A stretch of 64,000 nucleotides of DNA, taken from contig NGZR01000005.1 of the NCBI GenBank assembly GCA_002197995.1, positions 1,612,001 to 1,676,000 on the forward strand, in the 5' to 3' direction. The notes below the pieces were generated by a model. That model ran no database searches and was not told where the DNA came from. It saw only the letters and a program-made list of their open reading frames with translations. The DNA is from Gaeumannomyces sp. JS-464. Its lineage: Eukaryota > Ascomycota > Sordariomycetes > Magnaporthales > Magnaporthaceae. The translations under genes and the position numbers were made by a program. Positions 34,250-47,419 of the stretch are shown here, piece after piece. Each line of letters opens with the position of its first letter. Within the stretch, counting starts at the first letter, position 1.

Positions 34250-37200
34250 ATGACTTCCTTACAAGATCAGGCGGACTCTGTCCGGTCCGCCGTCGCTTCG
34301 ATATCGACATGCTCGCCTGCAACGGCCGTGCTCCTCAAGGACCTCATTCTACCCAGCGACGCCGCATCTTCCGCCAGAGCCGGTGGCACCGAATCCCGAG
34401 CCTCCAAAACGGGCCGAGCCCCGAAAACGACGGCCACGAGCGCTCGAGCGCCGGCCAAAAAGTCGGCAAAAGGAGCGACAGCCGCGGGGCTCTCGGCCAA
34501 GGAGAAGGCAGTGCTGGCCACGCACGTCATCAATGCCTCCCTGAAAGCCTTGGGAGATGCCGCGAAACCGACGGCACCGCCAGCCACCCCGCGACCGACA
34601 CAGCCCGAGGTCGGTGATCTCGTTCGCAAGGCCTCGCGGAACGCGCTCCGCAGGTCCCTCTCGGCGCCTCCGACCCCGCTGCAGGCTCGGACTCTGAACC
34701 GGGTGGCAACATCACCGCTAGCCACGACGAAGCAGCCTGCGAGACCAGCGTCCTCGGGCTCTGGCTCCTCAAGCTGCCTGTCCCTCGTGGAATGCGCCCG
34801 CATCGCCTTTGCCGCGCTGAGGGGACTTCAAAATGCCGGCGAGATCAACCTTCCAGATCTCCAGCTCGAGAGTGGGATGTCCTCGCTTGTGGCGAGGCTA
34901 ATAGCCCTGGGAATGCTGGAGCAGGCCGTCAAGGAGCTCCGGCTGCTCAAGCAGCGACTCGACAGTCACTCTGGGGTGTTGGCCACAGCAGCGAAGAAGC
35001 CGGCCAAGGCCAGTACGCAGAGCGATACCGCCTCCGCGGCTCGGTTCTCGGATATACTAGACTTCCGCGAACTCAAGGCCACTGATGGCCCCGTCACCAA
35101 CCTTGTCATCACGACCCAACTCCAGGCACTGAGGATACTGTCTATGATGAAGAAACCCCAGCACACCGAGTCGGTAGTCGGCATCCTGAAGGACTCCGCC
35201 GGGTCCTCCCCTCTGAGGCTGTTGATTGCTTATGCTGGGAGCAGCACCACTAACCGCGACAAGGCCTCGCGCCAGCTGGAGACGCTTTCACAACTCCTTC
35301 TGTCCCTGACGCCGAGCGTGTCGAGCAAAAGCGACGACGAAGCCCTCGAGCCGAAATTGAGCATATCCCCGTCCGCAGCATTCGAATTGCAGGTTCTGGG
35401 GCTGGAATCGAGGCTGCAGTGGTGGGCTATCGCAGGACACAAGGGTGATGTCGACAAAGACATTCTTTCGCCCTTCCACCGGTGCCTGGCTGCATACATC
35501 CGGAGGGCAGGACCCAGGGATGAGTCCCTTTACACCAAGTGCGTCGAGGCCTTCGAACGGATCCAGGGCCTTGTGGAGCATGGCAGCACTAGTCCGGGCA
35601 CATCTTTCAAGTCACCGATCGCGAGCCTATACCAGTCCCTGGGCGCGCTTGCTCGGGAGGCCCGACAGTACACCAAGGCCATCGAATGGACAAAACGCGC
35701 TAAGGGACTTATGAAAGAGGGAACCGATTCGGAAGCAAGCCGCTGTTCGGTTGATGCTCTCCTGCTATCTCTGCAACTCAAAAAACCCTGGGAGTACCTC
35801 GAGGGTGATGGGCTGATCGAAGCCGTCATCGATGGCATCCAGGGGGTGCTGAAGGGGGACAGTGCTGAGCTGGAGGACCTTTTGGCCAACGTGGGTCTTG
35901 CGCGGAGGTATGCGATGAACATCCTCGTCGCGGAAAATAAGAGCGCGTTGGCCGCCGAGTATACACTACGTCTCCTGGAATCCTTCGTGCTCCAGTGCCC
36001 GCGTTTCTGCCTGCGGTGGCTGGGCAAACCGCCGGCGTCCAACGGCAGCACCAAGGACTTTTTACGATACGAGCAGAGACGACAGATCCTTACGAAATCG
36101 ATACATCTATTTCTCGATTCAGCCTTTATGGTCAACAAGACCCTCATCGACGAGCAGCGCGTGTCCTGGACGCAGATGGACTCACTGCTGGGCGACTGCC
36201 TCACCCTAGTCGACTACATTGGTGATAGCGGGAACGCCGAGTCCTCGCCCACGTCGCACCACGTTAAAATCTCACACTTTTACTTCATGCAGTACACACT
36301 CCTGCGGCAGTCCTGCAAAGATCCCAAGAGCCCAGAGCCCATGCGCGCGCTTTCGCCGGTCCATCGAGTGCGTCAAGCAGCGATCCGCGCAGGAGAAGGA
36401 GAAGTCGCAACTCATCATGAAGCTGGAGCGGCTAGCCGAGGCTTACAAGTCTCTAGGGCGCGTCGGCGAGGCGCTCGGAGCGCTCCAGTCCATCCGGTCC
36501 AGCCTTGTTGATGACGGAGTTCTGGCTGATGTCGTGCGGTGCCTTGAAGAACGGCCCCCGGTCCTCGCCTGGACTCGCACCAGCCAGGCGAGCACACTGT
36601 CGCGAACGCTCGTGTCCATCGCAAAGTTGGAGCAGGTGCCCATGGATTGGTCGATCGATCTGTCCGAGCCCGAGCAGCTGGCTGTCCGGGAACATTGGTT
36701 TCACTTCGTCATCCTCGGCTGCTCCAAGGACCGCGCGCGTCCGACATTGGCTGATGGGTGTGTCGAGTCACTGCTCAAGACGTACTATCCGACACGCTTC
36801 CCCATCAAGCGACTGCGCACCCTTCTCAGCCTTCTAACAGTAAATCTAGACGACCAGGACCAATTCGCAGCCATAGAGTCGCAGGTTGAAGCCGTCGTCG
36901 GCCTCATCAAGGGTGGTGGCTGCGCCGAAGACACGCCTTTGGAACGATATCTACAGCATTACTATGCCTACCACAGCTCGCTGGTCGGGCTTAAGTCCTC
37001 GGCCCTCGACCTTGACCGGATCGAGAGTGCTCTGTCTCAGTGGCACGGCGTTATCGGAGATTGCAAGATACTGGAGGATCTTGACCGGGCCATCGACAAC
37101 CCAGCCGCACTGCTGAGCCACCTCCAGTCACTGGCCGACCTCGCACGTACGATGGGCCATGACTCTGTCCAGCTGTCGGCGCTGGAACTCTCTTCCAAAA

Positions 37201-40152
37201 TTTCTAGCATCTCAGCCAAATGGGGCCCGAGGACAAGGTTGCGTTAGACTCGAGCCTGGCACTGCTTTACGCCAACACCGGGCAGTGCGCCATGGCCGAG
37301 AAGGTCCTCGAAGGCTGTCAGAAGTACACTCTGGAAAAATCCGTGTCGATTCCGGGAGATGCTGTCGCCGATTTGCACCTCGCCTACGCCGAATTCTATC
37401 TCCTGACAGGAGATTTGGACAAGGCAGAGACTCACTTCAACCAGGCCCGGGCCCATGCTGTATCAGATGGGCCAAGCAGCTCGCAGTCTTCAAGGACACG
37501 CCGGCGAGGTCTCATCAGCTATGCGTCACTTCTGCAGTCCATGATCGCCTCTAAGAAGGGCGAGGCTCACCACGCGCTGGTGCATGCGCGAGAGACAGTC
37601 CGTGTGCTTTTCAAGGACTGGTCGAGGCTCGAACAGATGGGCAAAGCGCAGAACGCCAACGATGCGGCAGACCTCAGCATCGGAGGCTCTTCCCCTGCGG
37701 AGTCTGCGGCGGTGATTCCTGCAGGACCCGAATTCTGGAAGCTGTTCCATCCACTTTTCCGTAGCATGTCTCATCTTTCGTCTGTTTACGCCCACCTGGG
37801 AATGTTCCAGGAGACGGTGTACTACGCGGAGCAGGCGCAAAGGATCGCCCAGAGCACCAACGCGCGCCTCTACCTGGCCCAGTGTGAGGCCTGGCTGGCG
37901 TCGGTCCATTTCAAGGCCGGCAAACTCGACAAGTCTCTTGAGCTGGCTAACCTATCCAGCTCCAGACTCCGGGATGGCGACCGCACATGCGCTGCGGTGA
38001 CTCTGGCCTGCCAGCTCGGTGGATTGTATCGAGATCTGAAGGAGTTCGACCTGGAGCAGGATATGATCGACCGTGCCGAGGCCGCCATGAAGTTTCTCAA
38101 AGAGGCGTCGGGAGAAGCGGAAAGTGAGGACTCACAGGAAGCGTCTGGCACAGTCAAGCCAGCTCCTGAGGAGAAACCGAAGAGACAGCCAGCCAAACGA
38201 GCGCCCAGTGCTGCGAGCACTGCCAGGAAGACAACTAGGATGAAAGCCGCTACTACCTCGAAGTCCAAGGCTCCAGCCCCGGCAGTTGAGATAACTCCCC
38301 CGACGACGAGTGATATCATTATTTCCGGCCTGAAGACCTCGCTCATGGTGCACAGAGCCATCTCTCTCGTCAACAGCAGAGATTGGACTGCCGCCATGAA
38401 GCTATTGCAGCAGTCCCAGGTGTTGACAAAGCTGGGCAGAAGCAAGCTGGGCGAAATGGTTGCGCGAGCCACGTGCTTCTTTGGGCAATGTCAAGAGCAG
38501 ATGATGAGGGATACTGTCTTCTCAGTCATCCAGGACTCAACCCTGTCGTTTCCCGCAGTCTGCGGTGCGAGCTCCGAGGCTGTTGCTGATCGCCTCGCGC
38601 TTGTCAAGACATCGCCACCCAAGAAAGGGAGGGCTGCTGCTGGGGCTGCATCGGCGGCGCGACTGCCAGACTTCCTGGAAAACCTTCAGGCCGCCCACGA
38701 CTGCCTCGTGCAGGCTCATGCCGTGGCTATGGTTTCAGGCGATGGCGCCATGGTGCATCGGATCGCCGGAATGCTGCAAAGCACCATGCTTCTGCTCTCA
38801 GCCGCCTGTCCGTCTCGGCCTCGCGTCACGGGCAACCAAAGCTTCGCAACATGCTCAGTAGAGGCAGCGCAAAACCTGACCTGGCGGAGAGAGCGCAAGG
38901 CCCTACTCCTAGAGATGAGCGGTTACAAGAACGATGGCTTTGAGTGGCCCATCCCCATCGGCCAGGCAGACTCGACCTCTTCTCCTGTGCGGACTGGCAC
39001 CCCCGTGGCAGACATGGGCAGGTTTCAGAAGGATTACATCGACATCATCCCTAAGGACTGGACCGTCATTTCGGTGTCTCTCAGCGATAACAAGCACGAC
39101 CTCTGCGTCTCGCGGCTACAGGCCGGACACAGTCCGTTCGTTATCCGGCTGCCACTCGAGCGTGGCAGCTCGCGGGACTCGGCCAACGACTCGTTCAACT
39201 ACCAACAGGGTCGTGCAGAGCTGCTGGAGATTATCCGGCTCGCTGATGAGAGCGCACACGACGCCAGGGACATGTCACGCAAGGGCGCCAGGACAACATG
39301 GTGGACTGTGAGAGAGACGCTCGACAAGCGTCTTGGTGAGCTGCTGGAAAACGTGGAGCAGGTCTGGCTCGGCGGCTTCAAGGGAATCTTCTCTCAGCAG
39401 AGACGCAGCCCCGAGCTGCTTGCCCGATTCCAGAAGAGTTTCCGCGATATTCTGGACAAGCATCTGCCGTCGCGTCGCCAGGTCCGGGGCCGCCGCACCA
39501 AGGCAGCCGCCGCGACTCCGGCGCCTCTCAAGGTCACGCTGGACCCGCGCATCCTAGAGCTGTTTGTCGGCCTGGGTGACGTGACGGACCCCGAGTGCGG
39601 CGACCTCGACGATGCCCTCAACGACCTGCTGTACTTTGTGGTCGACATCCTGCAGTTCCACGGCGAGCGCAATGCCTACGATGAGATCGACTTTGACTCG
39701 ATGTGCGTCGAGACGTTTGACGCCCTGCACTCGTACCACACGGCCGCGGCGAAGAAGAAGAACGGGGCCAAGAAGAGCGGCAGCCGTCGCGGCGCCGCAG
39801 GAGCAGCCAGCGAGGATACCGCACACGGACAGCAGCAACAGCGGCACACCGTCCTGGTGCTGGACAAGGCCTTGCACCTCTTCCCCTGGGAGTCTATCCC
39901 CTGCATGCAGGGGCAGGCGGTATCCCGCGTGCCGTCCCTCGAGTGCCTGCGTCGCTTGATCCTCGAGCAGCGGAGGCCCAAGGAGGACTCATCAGCGCCG
40001 AGCGGCCATCACGCTTCCCGGCACTCGGGAGCCTACATGCTCAACCCCTCTGGCGACCTCAAGACGACCCAGGCGACATTCGAGGAGCCCCTGGCATCGG
40101 CCCTGCTGGGCGACAACAACAAAAACAACAACAACAAAAACAACAACAACAA

Positions 40153-40206
<54 letters not shown>

Positions 40207-40790
40207 CTGGGTGGGCACGGTGGGCAAGGTGCCGACCGAGGCCGAGTTCGGGCAGGCGCTCCGGACGCGCGACGTGGTGCTCTACTTTGGGCACGGCAGC
40301 GGCGCGCAGTACGTGCGCGGCCGCACGGTGCGGCGGCTCGAGGGCGGCTGCCGGGCGGCGGTGCTGCTCTGGGGCTGCAGCTCGGCGTCGCTCGCCGACG
40401 TAGGCGACTTTGAGACCCACGGCCCCGTCTGGAACTACCTCATGGCCGGCTGCCCCGCCGTCGCGGGCACGCTGTGGGACGTGACGGACCGCGACATCGA
40501 CCGCCTCACCGGCCGCGCGCTCGAGGAGTGGGGCTCGTCGAGGCTGGGACGTTCGCGGTGGAGGACAAGGACAAGGCCAAGGCTTCGTCACCGTCGTCGT
40601 CTTCGGGCGGTGGTGCTGCCGGTGCTGCTGGCAAGGTGCCGTCATCGTCGTCGTCGTCGTCGTCACCTACGTCGCTCGTCCAGGCCGTGGCGAGCGCGCA
40701 GCGTGGTCGCGCTACCGACTGCCGCCGCGTGTGTGCTACGGCATCCCGGTCTACCTGACCGACGGCGAGACGACGACGACGACTGCCTAA
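34250..40790 (+). CDS. ESP1: Separase (Esp1/Cut1/BimB), cohesin-cleaving cysteine protease
   Basis: Cleaves the cohesin kleisin at anaphase to release sister chromatids; held inactive by securin. About 2,170 residues, the usual size. The start MTSLQDQADSVRS at 34250 is chosen over an earlier in-frame ATG because it begins the conserved part. The long N-terminal helical-repeat region is followed by a basic linker and the C-terminal caspase-like domain. The catalytic His is in YFGHGSGAQY (codon 40292-40294) and the Cys in LLWGCSSASL (codon 40376-40378). The C-terminus, in the corrected frame, is CYGIPVYLTDGE to TAA at 40788. Frameshifts occur near 36345, 37215 (AAATGGGG), 40540 and 40695. A 31-residue, almost pure Asn tract precedes the catalytic His, and a Ser-rich insertion lies between WG and SLVQAVASA. 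No introns are evident. It is read as an intact gene with base errors. Confidence 0.93.
40115..40207 (+). repeat. AAC trinucleotide tract encoding polyasparagine in separase
   Basis: 31 codons of AAC interrupted only by three AAA (Lys), directly seen. It is in frame inside the separase protease region, between LLGD and WVGTVGKVPTEAEFG, about 85 nt before the catalytic His codon. Likely length-variable. Confidence 0.97.
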
Positions 40791-41786
40791 GAAAATGAGG
40801 GGTTTGAAGGTCGCACTGCTCCAAGATGCGATGGTGGGAAGGGGTTTGTGGCCCTCACGATCCAGTCAGCCGATGAGTCTACGAAGGGACAGGCTTCCTT
40901 GACATACATGAGGCAGAGGCACAGGCACAGGCACGGACACAGGCACCACCACCACAATCCCTCCTTGTTTTTGGGACGCTGCCATAAGGGAGGGCGTCGT
41001 CATCATGTTTCCGATGTGCCTCCCCATATCTTCTGATAGTTCTGTGTGTCCAGGGCCACATCACCAGGGATCATTGGGACGAGGGACTACACACATTGCC
41101 TAGCCAGAAGTGGTAAAGGATTCTTTCGCTTCGTGCCTTTACTTTCTTTTTTTTCATGTTCACCTCTCTTTTTTAATACGATGATGCATCAGAAAGGCGT
41201 TCGTTGTTGGCTATGGGGGAGCATTGTTGGGTAGGTACAAATCTGGGGATATGGATAGCCACTGTCTTCCCTTTTGGTTGTTTTATTCTCTGTTTAGACC
41301 GACGACGAACGCACTCTTGGGATGAATGGCTGGCTTTTCTAGATATTTAGACACATGGGTCACGATTTAATCTTTTTTTCTACATCCTCGCTCATATCTT
41401 GCCCGCATTTGTGCTCTGTGTCAACATAAATTGTCGGGGGCGTGACCTCTGTGTCGCTCTCATGCCCACTCGTTGTCCTCTGTCACGCTCATGGAAAAGG
41501 AATGCTTGGTAGAAGCATAAAAGGACAAATAAAAAAAAATAAAAAGCAAGTGAGAAGGAAAACCCGCGTCCGCGTGAGCGTCACTACAAGCCTGTGCGAG
41601 AGCGAGAGCGAATCAATAACCGGAAACATGGTCCTCCGCGCCATACAGCGACGTATATATACCGAGTATATCCCACACGGGCTCCACCCGATAGCGGTCA
41701 AGAGCCAAAGATCTCCCCACCTACCTACCTAGGGAGAGGGCTGGCTGTGTACCTATTCTCTCTGCTACCACTCCCCGCCCCTTGGT

Positions 41787-41790
<4 letters not shown>

Positions 41791-41817
<27 letters not shown>
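41791..41817 (+). repeat. Poly-C homopolymer, 27 nt
   Basis: Uninterrupted run of C directly visible, flanked by CT-rich sequence. The minus strand is a G27 run able to form G-quadruplex structures. Length is unreliable in most sequencing. Confidence 0.97.
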
Positions 41818-42262
41818 GTCCGCCGGGCCTCCCTCGATGACGCTGCCAGTTTTGCGGGAAAGCGACCACCGCCGGGATCCGGGATGATGCCGCTGTCCGT
41901 GTCGGAATGTTTGAGGGAGGGGGTCATGGATGGGTGGGCCCCCCCGTTCGGCTCAAAGACTCCGGCGAAACGTCTGTTCTCTCCGTGTCACTATCGCCTG
42001 GATGATGGACTACACAGAGTCGCACCCGAGTAGGTAGGCAGTTGTACAATATACAAGGAGGACGCCGCGGGCCGAGGGTCCAACAACAGGTTCCAAAGAA
42101 GCAATGCCTAGGGAGGAAAACATCGGAGCCCGAGCCGAATCCAGACTCGAGTTATCTGCTGTTTTGGAAACCATGCTATTATACTGTAGTTGCATACCAC
42201 GTATCGCCATCTCCGCAGCGGAAGCATGCCGCATAGAATTTGGGCGGACCCGTGCAGTGTCG

Positions 42263-42266
<4 letters not shown>

Positions 42267-42338
<72 letters not shown>
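42267..42338 (+). repeat. (TG)32 microsatellite followed by (CG)4
   Basis: 64 nt of perfect TG dinucleotide (42267-42330) continuing into CGCGCGCG, a pure alternating pyrimidine-purine tract of the kind that can adopt Z-DNA. It is 450 bp from the poly-C run, in gene-free DNA. Confidence 0.97.
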
Positions 42339-44861
42339 CTCGCATTTCCCGCCCGCCGGCCACTGATTCCGAGAAGACTTCCTGATTGGCCCCTTGGGGA
42401 GCTATAGGATTGGATATTACAGGAAACGAAACAAACGAAATGCAAAGAGAGAGGGCACGAGAATGGAGAGGTCGGGGAGGGGGTGGGTAGGCCCTTTTCT
42501 TTGGTTGCAAGCGGGTAATTATGGAGGGACCAATCCGGCCGTGGTATTACGGATATCTGAAATGCACCCCGGGTTGTAATGCACCCAACTGACAGCCAAG
42601 GCCCGACTGACGGGCCTCGACCCAGGTTTGGTGCCATGCAGCCAGTCCACCACCGGCCCTTTGGTGCAACCCTGAGGAGTGGGCAGAAATGCAACTCGAG
42701 GGAGGAGGGCAGGGAGGGGGTGCATAAAGAGGTAGGAAGCCATATAGGTACGGACATGTGAGGTATTCACCCCGCCGTCAAAAGACAAGGGCATAATTCG
42801 GAAAGAGGGAAGAAACAAGAGGTTCGAAAACTGGCGCTATCCATGTGTTGAAGGTCAGTGTGCACGGGACGAGCGAGCCACACACAAAACTGCACCCCCG
42901 ATCGGCCCAGCCAATAAAGTGTGGCGACACCACCCAGGACCGTCGCCCATTGGTCGGGTGTTTGCCCCTGGCTTGCCGCTTCTGCGTCGATTCTAGCGGG
43001 CTTCCAGGCAGAGCCGGTTAATTTAGCCCCAAGGATTTGCCAGATGGATGCTAGGGATGCCAATCTAATATATATGGAATAAAAGGGGGTGGTGGTGGCG
43101 GTGATGGGTGGTGGATGGGCGCCTGCGGTGAGTTGACGGCGTCCTTTGGACAAGTCCTCTTTCGCCGTCGTGGCCAGCTGCCCATATTCCCCCATTGGGC
43201 CTTTGCCAGCGGGAGGGTTGCGCTCCGGGGCGGCGTGGGGACCAAGATCAACACGCCTGCATTGCATGTGTGTGTTGCATCTCCCCGGTCATACCCTGAT
43301 GTTTGCCTCCATCGTCATATGTCCTGACCGGACGCGCTGGCGACGTGTCGACGAGGGACATGGAGGGTGGGAGGAGGCAAGGGGAAGGAGGGGGAGGAGG
43401 ATACCTATTCCACGGGCAGCCGGAATCTCTGCTGACAGCACATGGTCCCCGCGTCCGACTGCCACACAGGCCTCGGAGTCATCGTACTTGGATGACCTCT
43501 GCGTCTATTACCATTTTCTCAACGATGGAAGACGGGGAGTATCCACGACAGGGCCTAGAGGCCTCGGCACACAAAGAAAAACCGCGCGTCGTGGGGAGGA
43601 GTTGGGCTGGTGACTCGAACCCGACAGGAGGCTGTGGCGCCAGCCCTGTGTCCAGCTCGGGTAATACAGCGGGCACCTCGCCTGTCCGCTCCAGGGACTG
43701 GGCCCAGGTGTTCGGTGTGGTCGACGACGATGCGGGGTCTAAGGAGACGTTTGGGCATGCTCGCTCCTCGGTTGATCTTGCTATTTCCAGAGGATCCCGT
43801 GTGCCACATGTCCCATGGCCTCCATCCAAGCGGGTCAGATACCGTCGAGGCCATCGTCCTGTCCTGCTGTGAATCTTGTTCGGGTTACATGGCCCAGTAA
43901 AGACCAAGCAATCGATGGCAACGCCAGTGCCTTGTCGCCCAGCCCAGGCAGGACACAGAGCCGAGCCCGGGGGAGTCGACCGGCTGCCTTCGACTGTGCA
44001 ACCATGCAGCCAGCCGCGGTCTTGGCCCGTCCTATCTTTCGAGGGACGCATTTTCAGGGATAGGAGCCGTGACACAGAGCGACTCAGTCCCGGGAGCGCA
44101 CCCTGAGAAGGCTAGGTGGAAGGGCATCGGGCAGCATGGGAGGCAAAGTGACTTGTGTCTTGAGAGTTGGAGTAGAAACAAGAAACAAGACACCTGTTAT
44201 GGCTCGGAATGAGATGGAGGGTGGTGACCTTTCCATGGCGTCTGAGCACACTCTGTTGTCCCTTGCCTCTTGTCCACCACAGCTCCAGTCAGCCGGCTGG
44301 AGGGACTTCCGCAAGAGGTTCCTCTCTGGCCGCTTTGGACGGCCATTCCGAGACGACCGGCTTGTCTTGCATTAAAACAGTGCCGCTTCCGAGATTAAGC
44401 TAGATTGGGCCCTGTTTTCGAGTCTCTCAAGTCTGAAAGAGGAAAATGGGGCAATATCGGGCGGGCAAGGAATGAGACCAAGAACCACGGCGGGAAGGAG
44501 GTCGTGCAGCTGGGGATCGCCCTGGCACCCAGACCTGCACTTGTGGTCTGTAGTGTTAGGAAGCGGGCATGCAGGGAAGGCTCTCTGTCGTGCTGGCTGA
44601 AGACGCGGCGTGTTGAAGTTAGGTTTTTAGAGTTCCATGGCAGTTGAGCTTGACGGCCAATTTCTTCCTATTCTCTCGCCACGGTGTGTGGGCCATGCCA
44701 ACCCCACAGAAAACTAGCAGCCAAGTCGGAGAATAAAGGCGAGCCCAGTGCAATGGTGATGGCGCCGATCAGCTTTGCTTACCGGCTTTCAATTTCTCTA
44801 GCGGCCTAAGGAAAAGGAGAGAGCAGATCAGGTCAGCACGGCAAGAAGGGTTTCGTGCCTC

Positions 44862-44890
44862 GTTGGGTAGGTACCTCGCTAGGTACCTCT
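44862..44890 (+). repeat. GTAGGTACCT tetranucleotide palindrome cluster
   Basis: Two close copies of AGGTACCT (GGGTAGGTACCTCGCTAGGTACCT), one of several TACC/GGTA clusters scattered through non-coding DNA here. Confidence 0.8.
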
Positions 44891-47419
44891 GCGCTGTACT
44901 CGAGTATAGCATCCGCCACATATCGGCAGCAATTACGTCGAATGGCAGGTCGAGAAAAGGGACGGACGAGACTTTGAAATGTCGCTTCGGTGATTCGATG
45001 TCCCAGGTTGCGTGCAGCCAGAAAACTGTAGGCTTAGGCGTGGGTGGGGCGGCCTCGCGGATGGGGCTTGGGCCGGGGTGCACCCCAGAGGAAGGAGGAC
45101 CGGAGACATGGATGACTCGTGTGGTGCTCTAGCCAGATGAGGTTAGCGAGGCTACGCAGGCTACGCAGGCTCCAGCTTGGTGCATTGAATTCTCATTCGG
45201 TGGCGTGCACCATCTCAAAACGTCAAGATTCTGGCAACGACGCTGGTCCCGACTGGGCACTTCCCTTTGTCGTGCATCTGTTGCCCCCCCTTGTTCGTTC
45301 GTTCCTCATTCGCGCAACCTCCGCTCCTCCCAATCCCCAAACTCTCAGTGAATTCCTGCAAGTCAAGCTCATCAGCAGCCACCAGCCTAAACGGTGACAT
45401 CCGAACGTACCGCAAACCCTGCTGCTACATAACAGCCCACTTTCGTTGCAGCGTCTGGAACGCGTTTCCCACGGATCGGATTGACAGCGTCGAGATATCT
45501 AGCCGGCTCGCTGGGGACGGAGTCGCGATCCGGCGGTGGAGGCGGTACCAGAGCCTGGGCACCTCCAGCCTAAGCCTCCGAGGTACCAGGCCTGGGTGCC
45601 AGATGCGATGCGACATGCTCCTCCCAAATTACCTATTCGCCCCTCCGCGACGCGCCCGGACGGAGCCAGCGCGATGGAGGCGGCGGCCGGGGCCTCGGAA
45701 GGCGTGGGGCCACTTTCCACCAGGACAAGGCTTGCCTCGTGTTTTTGCTCATGATGCAATTCCGTTGTGCGTCTTCCTTCATGCTTCCATCGACTATGGA
45801 AGCGGGCGGATACCCAAACAGGCTGGGCGCCCTCCCGCGAGACCCCACGCCCGACAAGGGCTTTGGAACAGAAGGGAAGAAAAAGAAAACCATGGGAGAG
45901 AAACGGGCAGGCGGTGGGCATGGGTGTGCCTTGATGGTCCTGCTCTGTGCGTGCTTACCTAGATCGTAGTCATCCACAAGAGTCGAGGGCTAGAGCTGGA
46001 GTTCTGCTGGGCTAGCGAGGGGTTCGACGGGGGGTGACCGTGGCGCCGCCGCAACCCCATCGCGCGTACATACATAGAAAAATGACAGGAAATACCCGCA
46101 CCTCCTGCTGGTGCGCGCTGGCTGGATCGTTCGTCTGGTGCCAACATGAACTAACCTTCTCGCCCAGACTGGTCTGGGACGAAGGCGGGCGGGCACGCGG
46201 CGGACCTACAGCATGTAGCGAGGTGCAGGACGGTCTGCTACGAAAGTGATGTAGCTCTGCACGCCACAGGCTAGCGCTGCACGACAGGACGCCCGCGTGC
46301 CAGCGTCCGCCCCAGGGAAAGGGAGGCGGCTTCATATATCACGCACTCTTGCCCAAGTCGGGGTAGCGCATGGCAACCCCACACTCCGAGCCCAGCCCGT
46401 GAATCAAAAAAACGGTTTGTCTTGATTTTACACAGTAGCGTCGGTCTCCTGTAACGGCCCTTTGCACGCGGGCGAAGCTGCTGTGGACGCTCTCTCGCCA
46501 GCAGGCCGCGCAGGGTGGGCCTCCACCAGAGAGACCCCTACCCGTTCATCCTGGCCTTCTGGCTCACTACACCCCCCTGGTTCCTGGAGAAAGTGGAAGC
46601 AGCAAGCCTTACTCTGCTTCAACGTGCATTGGTCAACCAACCACTTGACACTCTGCACTCTCGTCGACGACTCGGCTTCGGCTCGACTCACTCGCCAGCA
46701 GCCTGCCTTCCGTCAAGGCCGTTCCTTCCCCAGCCCAATTCTCACAAAATCTTGGCCACTGCTCTCACGTTGCTGCCACCACAAAATCGACACGCCGACT
46801 CCTCACCTTTGCTCGGCCCGGCCTCTCCGTTATCGCATATACGCTGGCGCAAAAAAAGAAGACGAAGAAAAAGAAAGAAAAAAAAGTCTAGACGCACGCA
46901 CGCCCGCACACTCGCCCTGCGACACAGCGACGCGAGACAATGACTGCCTGGTCTCCCCGGGCACATCGCTCTCTAGCAGCCGCAGCCTGACACCGCCACC
47001 GCGCCCGTCGGCCCCGAATCCTTGCCTTTCTGCCGTGACTGGAGACAGCCCGTCCAAGTAAAAGCAAGCGCCCGCCCGCCCGCCGCAGCCGGCCCCGTTT
47101 GGAGAACTGCGGAGGGCTGCAGCATCCAGTGCCACTAGCTGCTCCGCATATGCATCAAGCCCTCCACCGGCATCGCGTGGTGAAGCTGTTGTGTTGCGAT
47201 TTGTGTGCTCTCGATTGACTTACTGGCTTTCGCTGCCGCTGTTGTTGCTGCGGCCCGCCCGTGCTGCTACTGCTGCAATCCCTCCAGCCATCACCTCGTG
47301 CCTCTCCTTTCCCCTCCCCTCCCCTCTCCCTAGCGGGCGTGCAGGTTGCCCGTTGCGTCGTCTCCGGGTTTGCTTCCTGAGCGGCTGTCACGGGTCCCGT
47401 GCAGCAGAGGTTGCCTTCC

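Larger units (their letters stand above)
40791..47419. other. 6.6 kb gene-free region between separase and the Zn2Cys6 gene
   Basis: No frame with recognisable protein features on either strand. Several 100-230-codon frames (for example 43303-43872, 45267-45962) overlap contradictory frames and lack motifs. It contains the poly-C and TG tracts listed separately, TACCTAGGTA-type tetranucleotide motifs (41718, 44866-44890), pyrimidine-rich stretches and, toward 46.4-47.4 kb, a CT-rich region that is probably the long promoter and 5' UTR of the downstream transcription factor. Non-coding transcripts cannot be excluded. Confidence 0.5.

Noticed and set aside
34250..40790. Separase as a pseudogene
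   Set aside because: All catalytic motifs are intact and each frameshift is a one-base event with conserved sequence on both sides; the gene is essential in the fungi where it has been studied, and other essential-type genes here show the same pattern.
43560..43680. tRNA-like B-box (GGGTTCGAGTC) on the minus strand
   Set aside because: No matching A-box, anticodon arm or acceptor stem pairing at the right distance.
45267..45962. 231-codon frame in the long gene-free region
   Set aside because: No recognisable features and contradicted by overlapping frames on the other strand.
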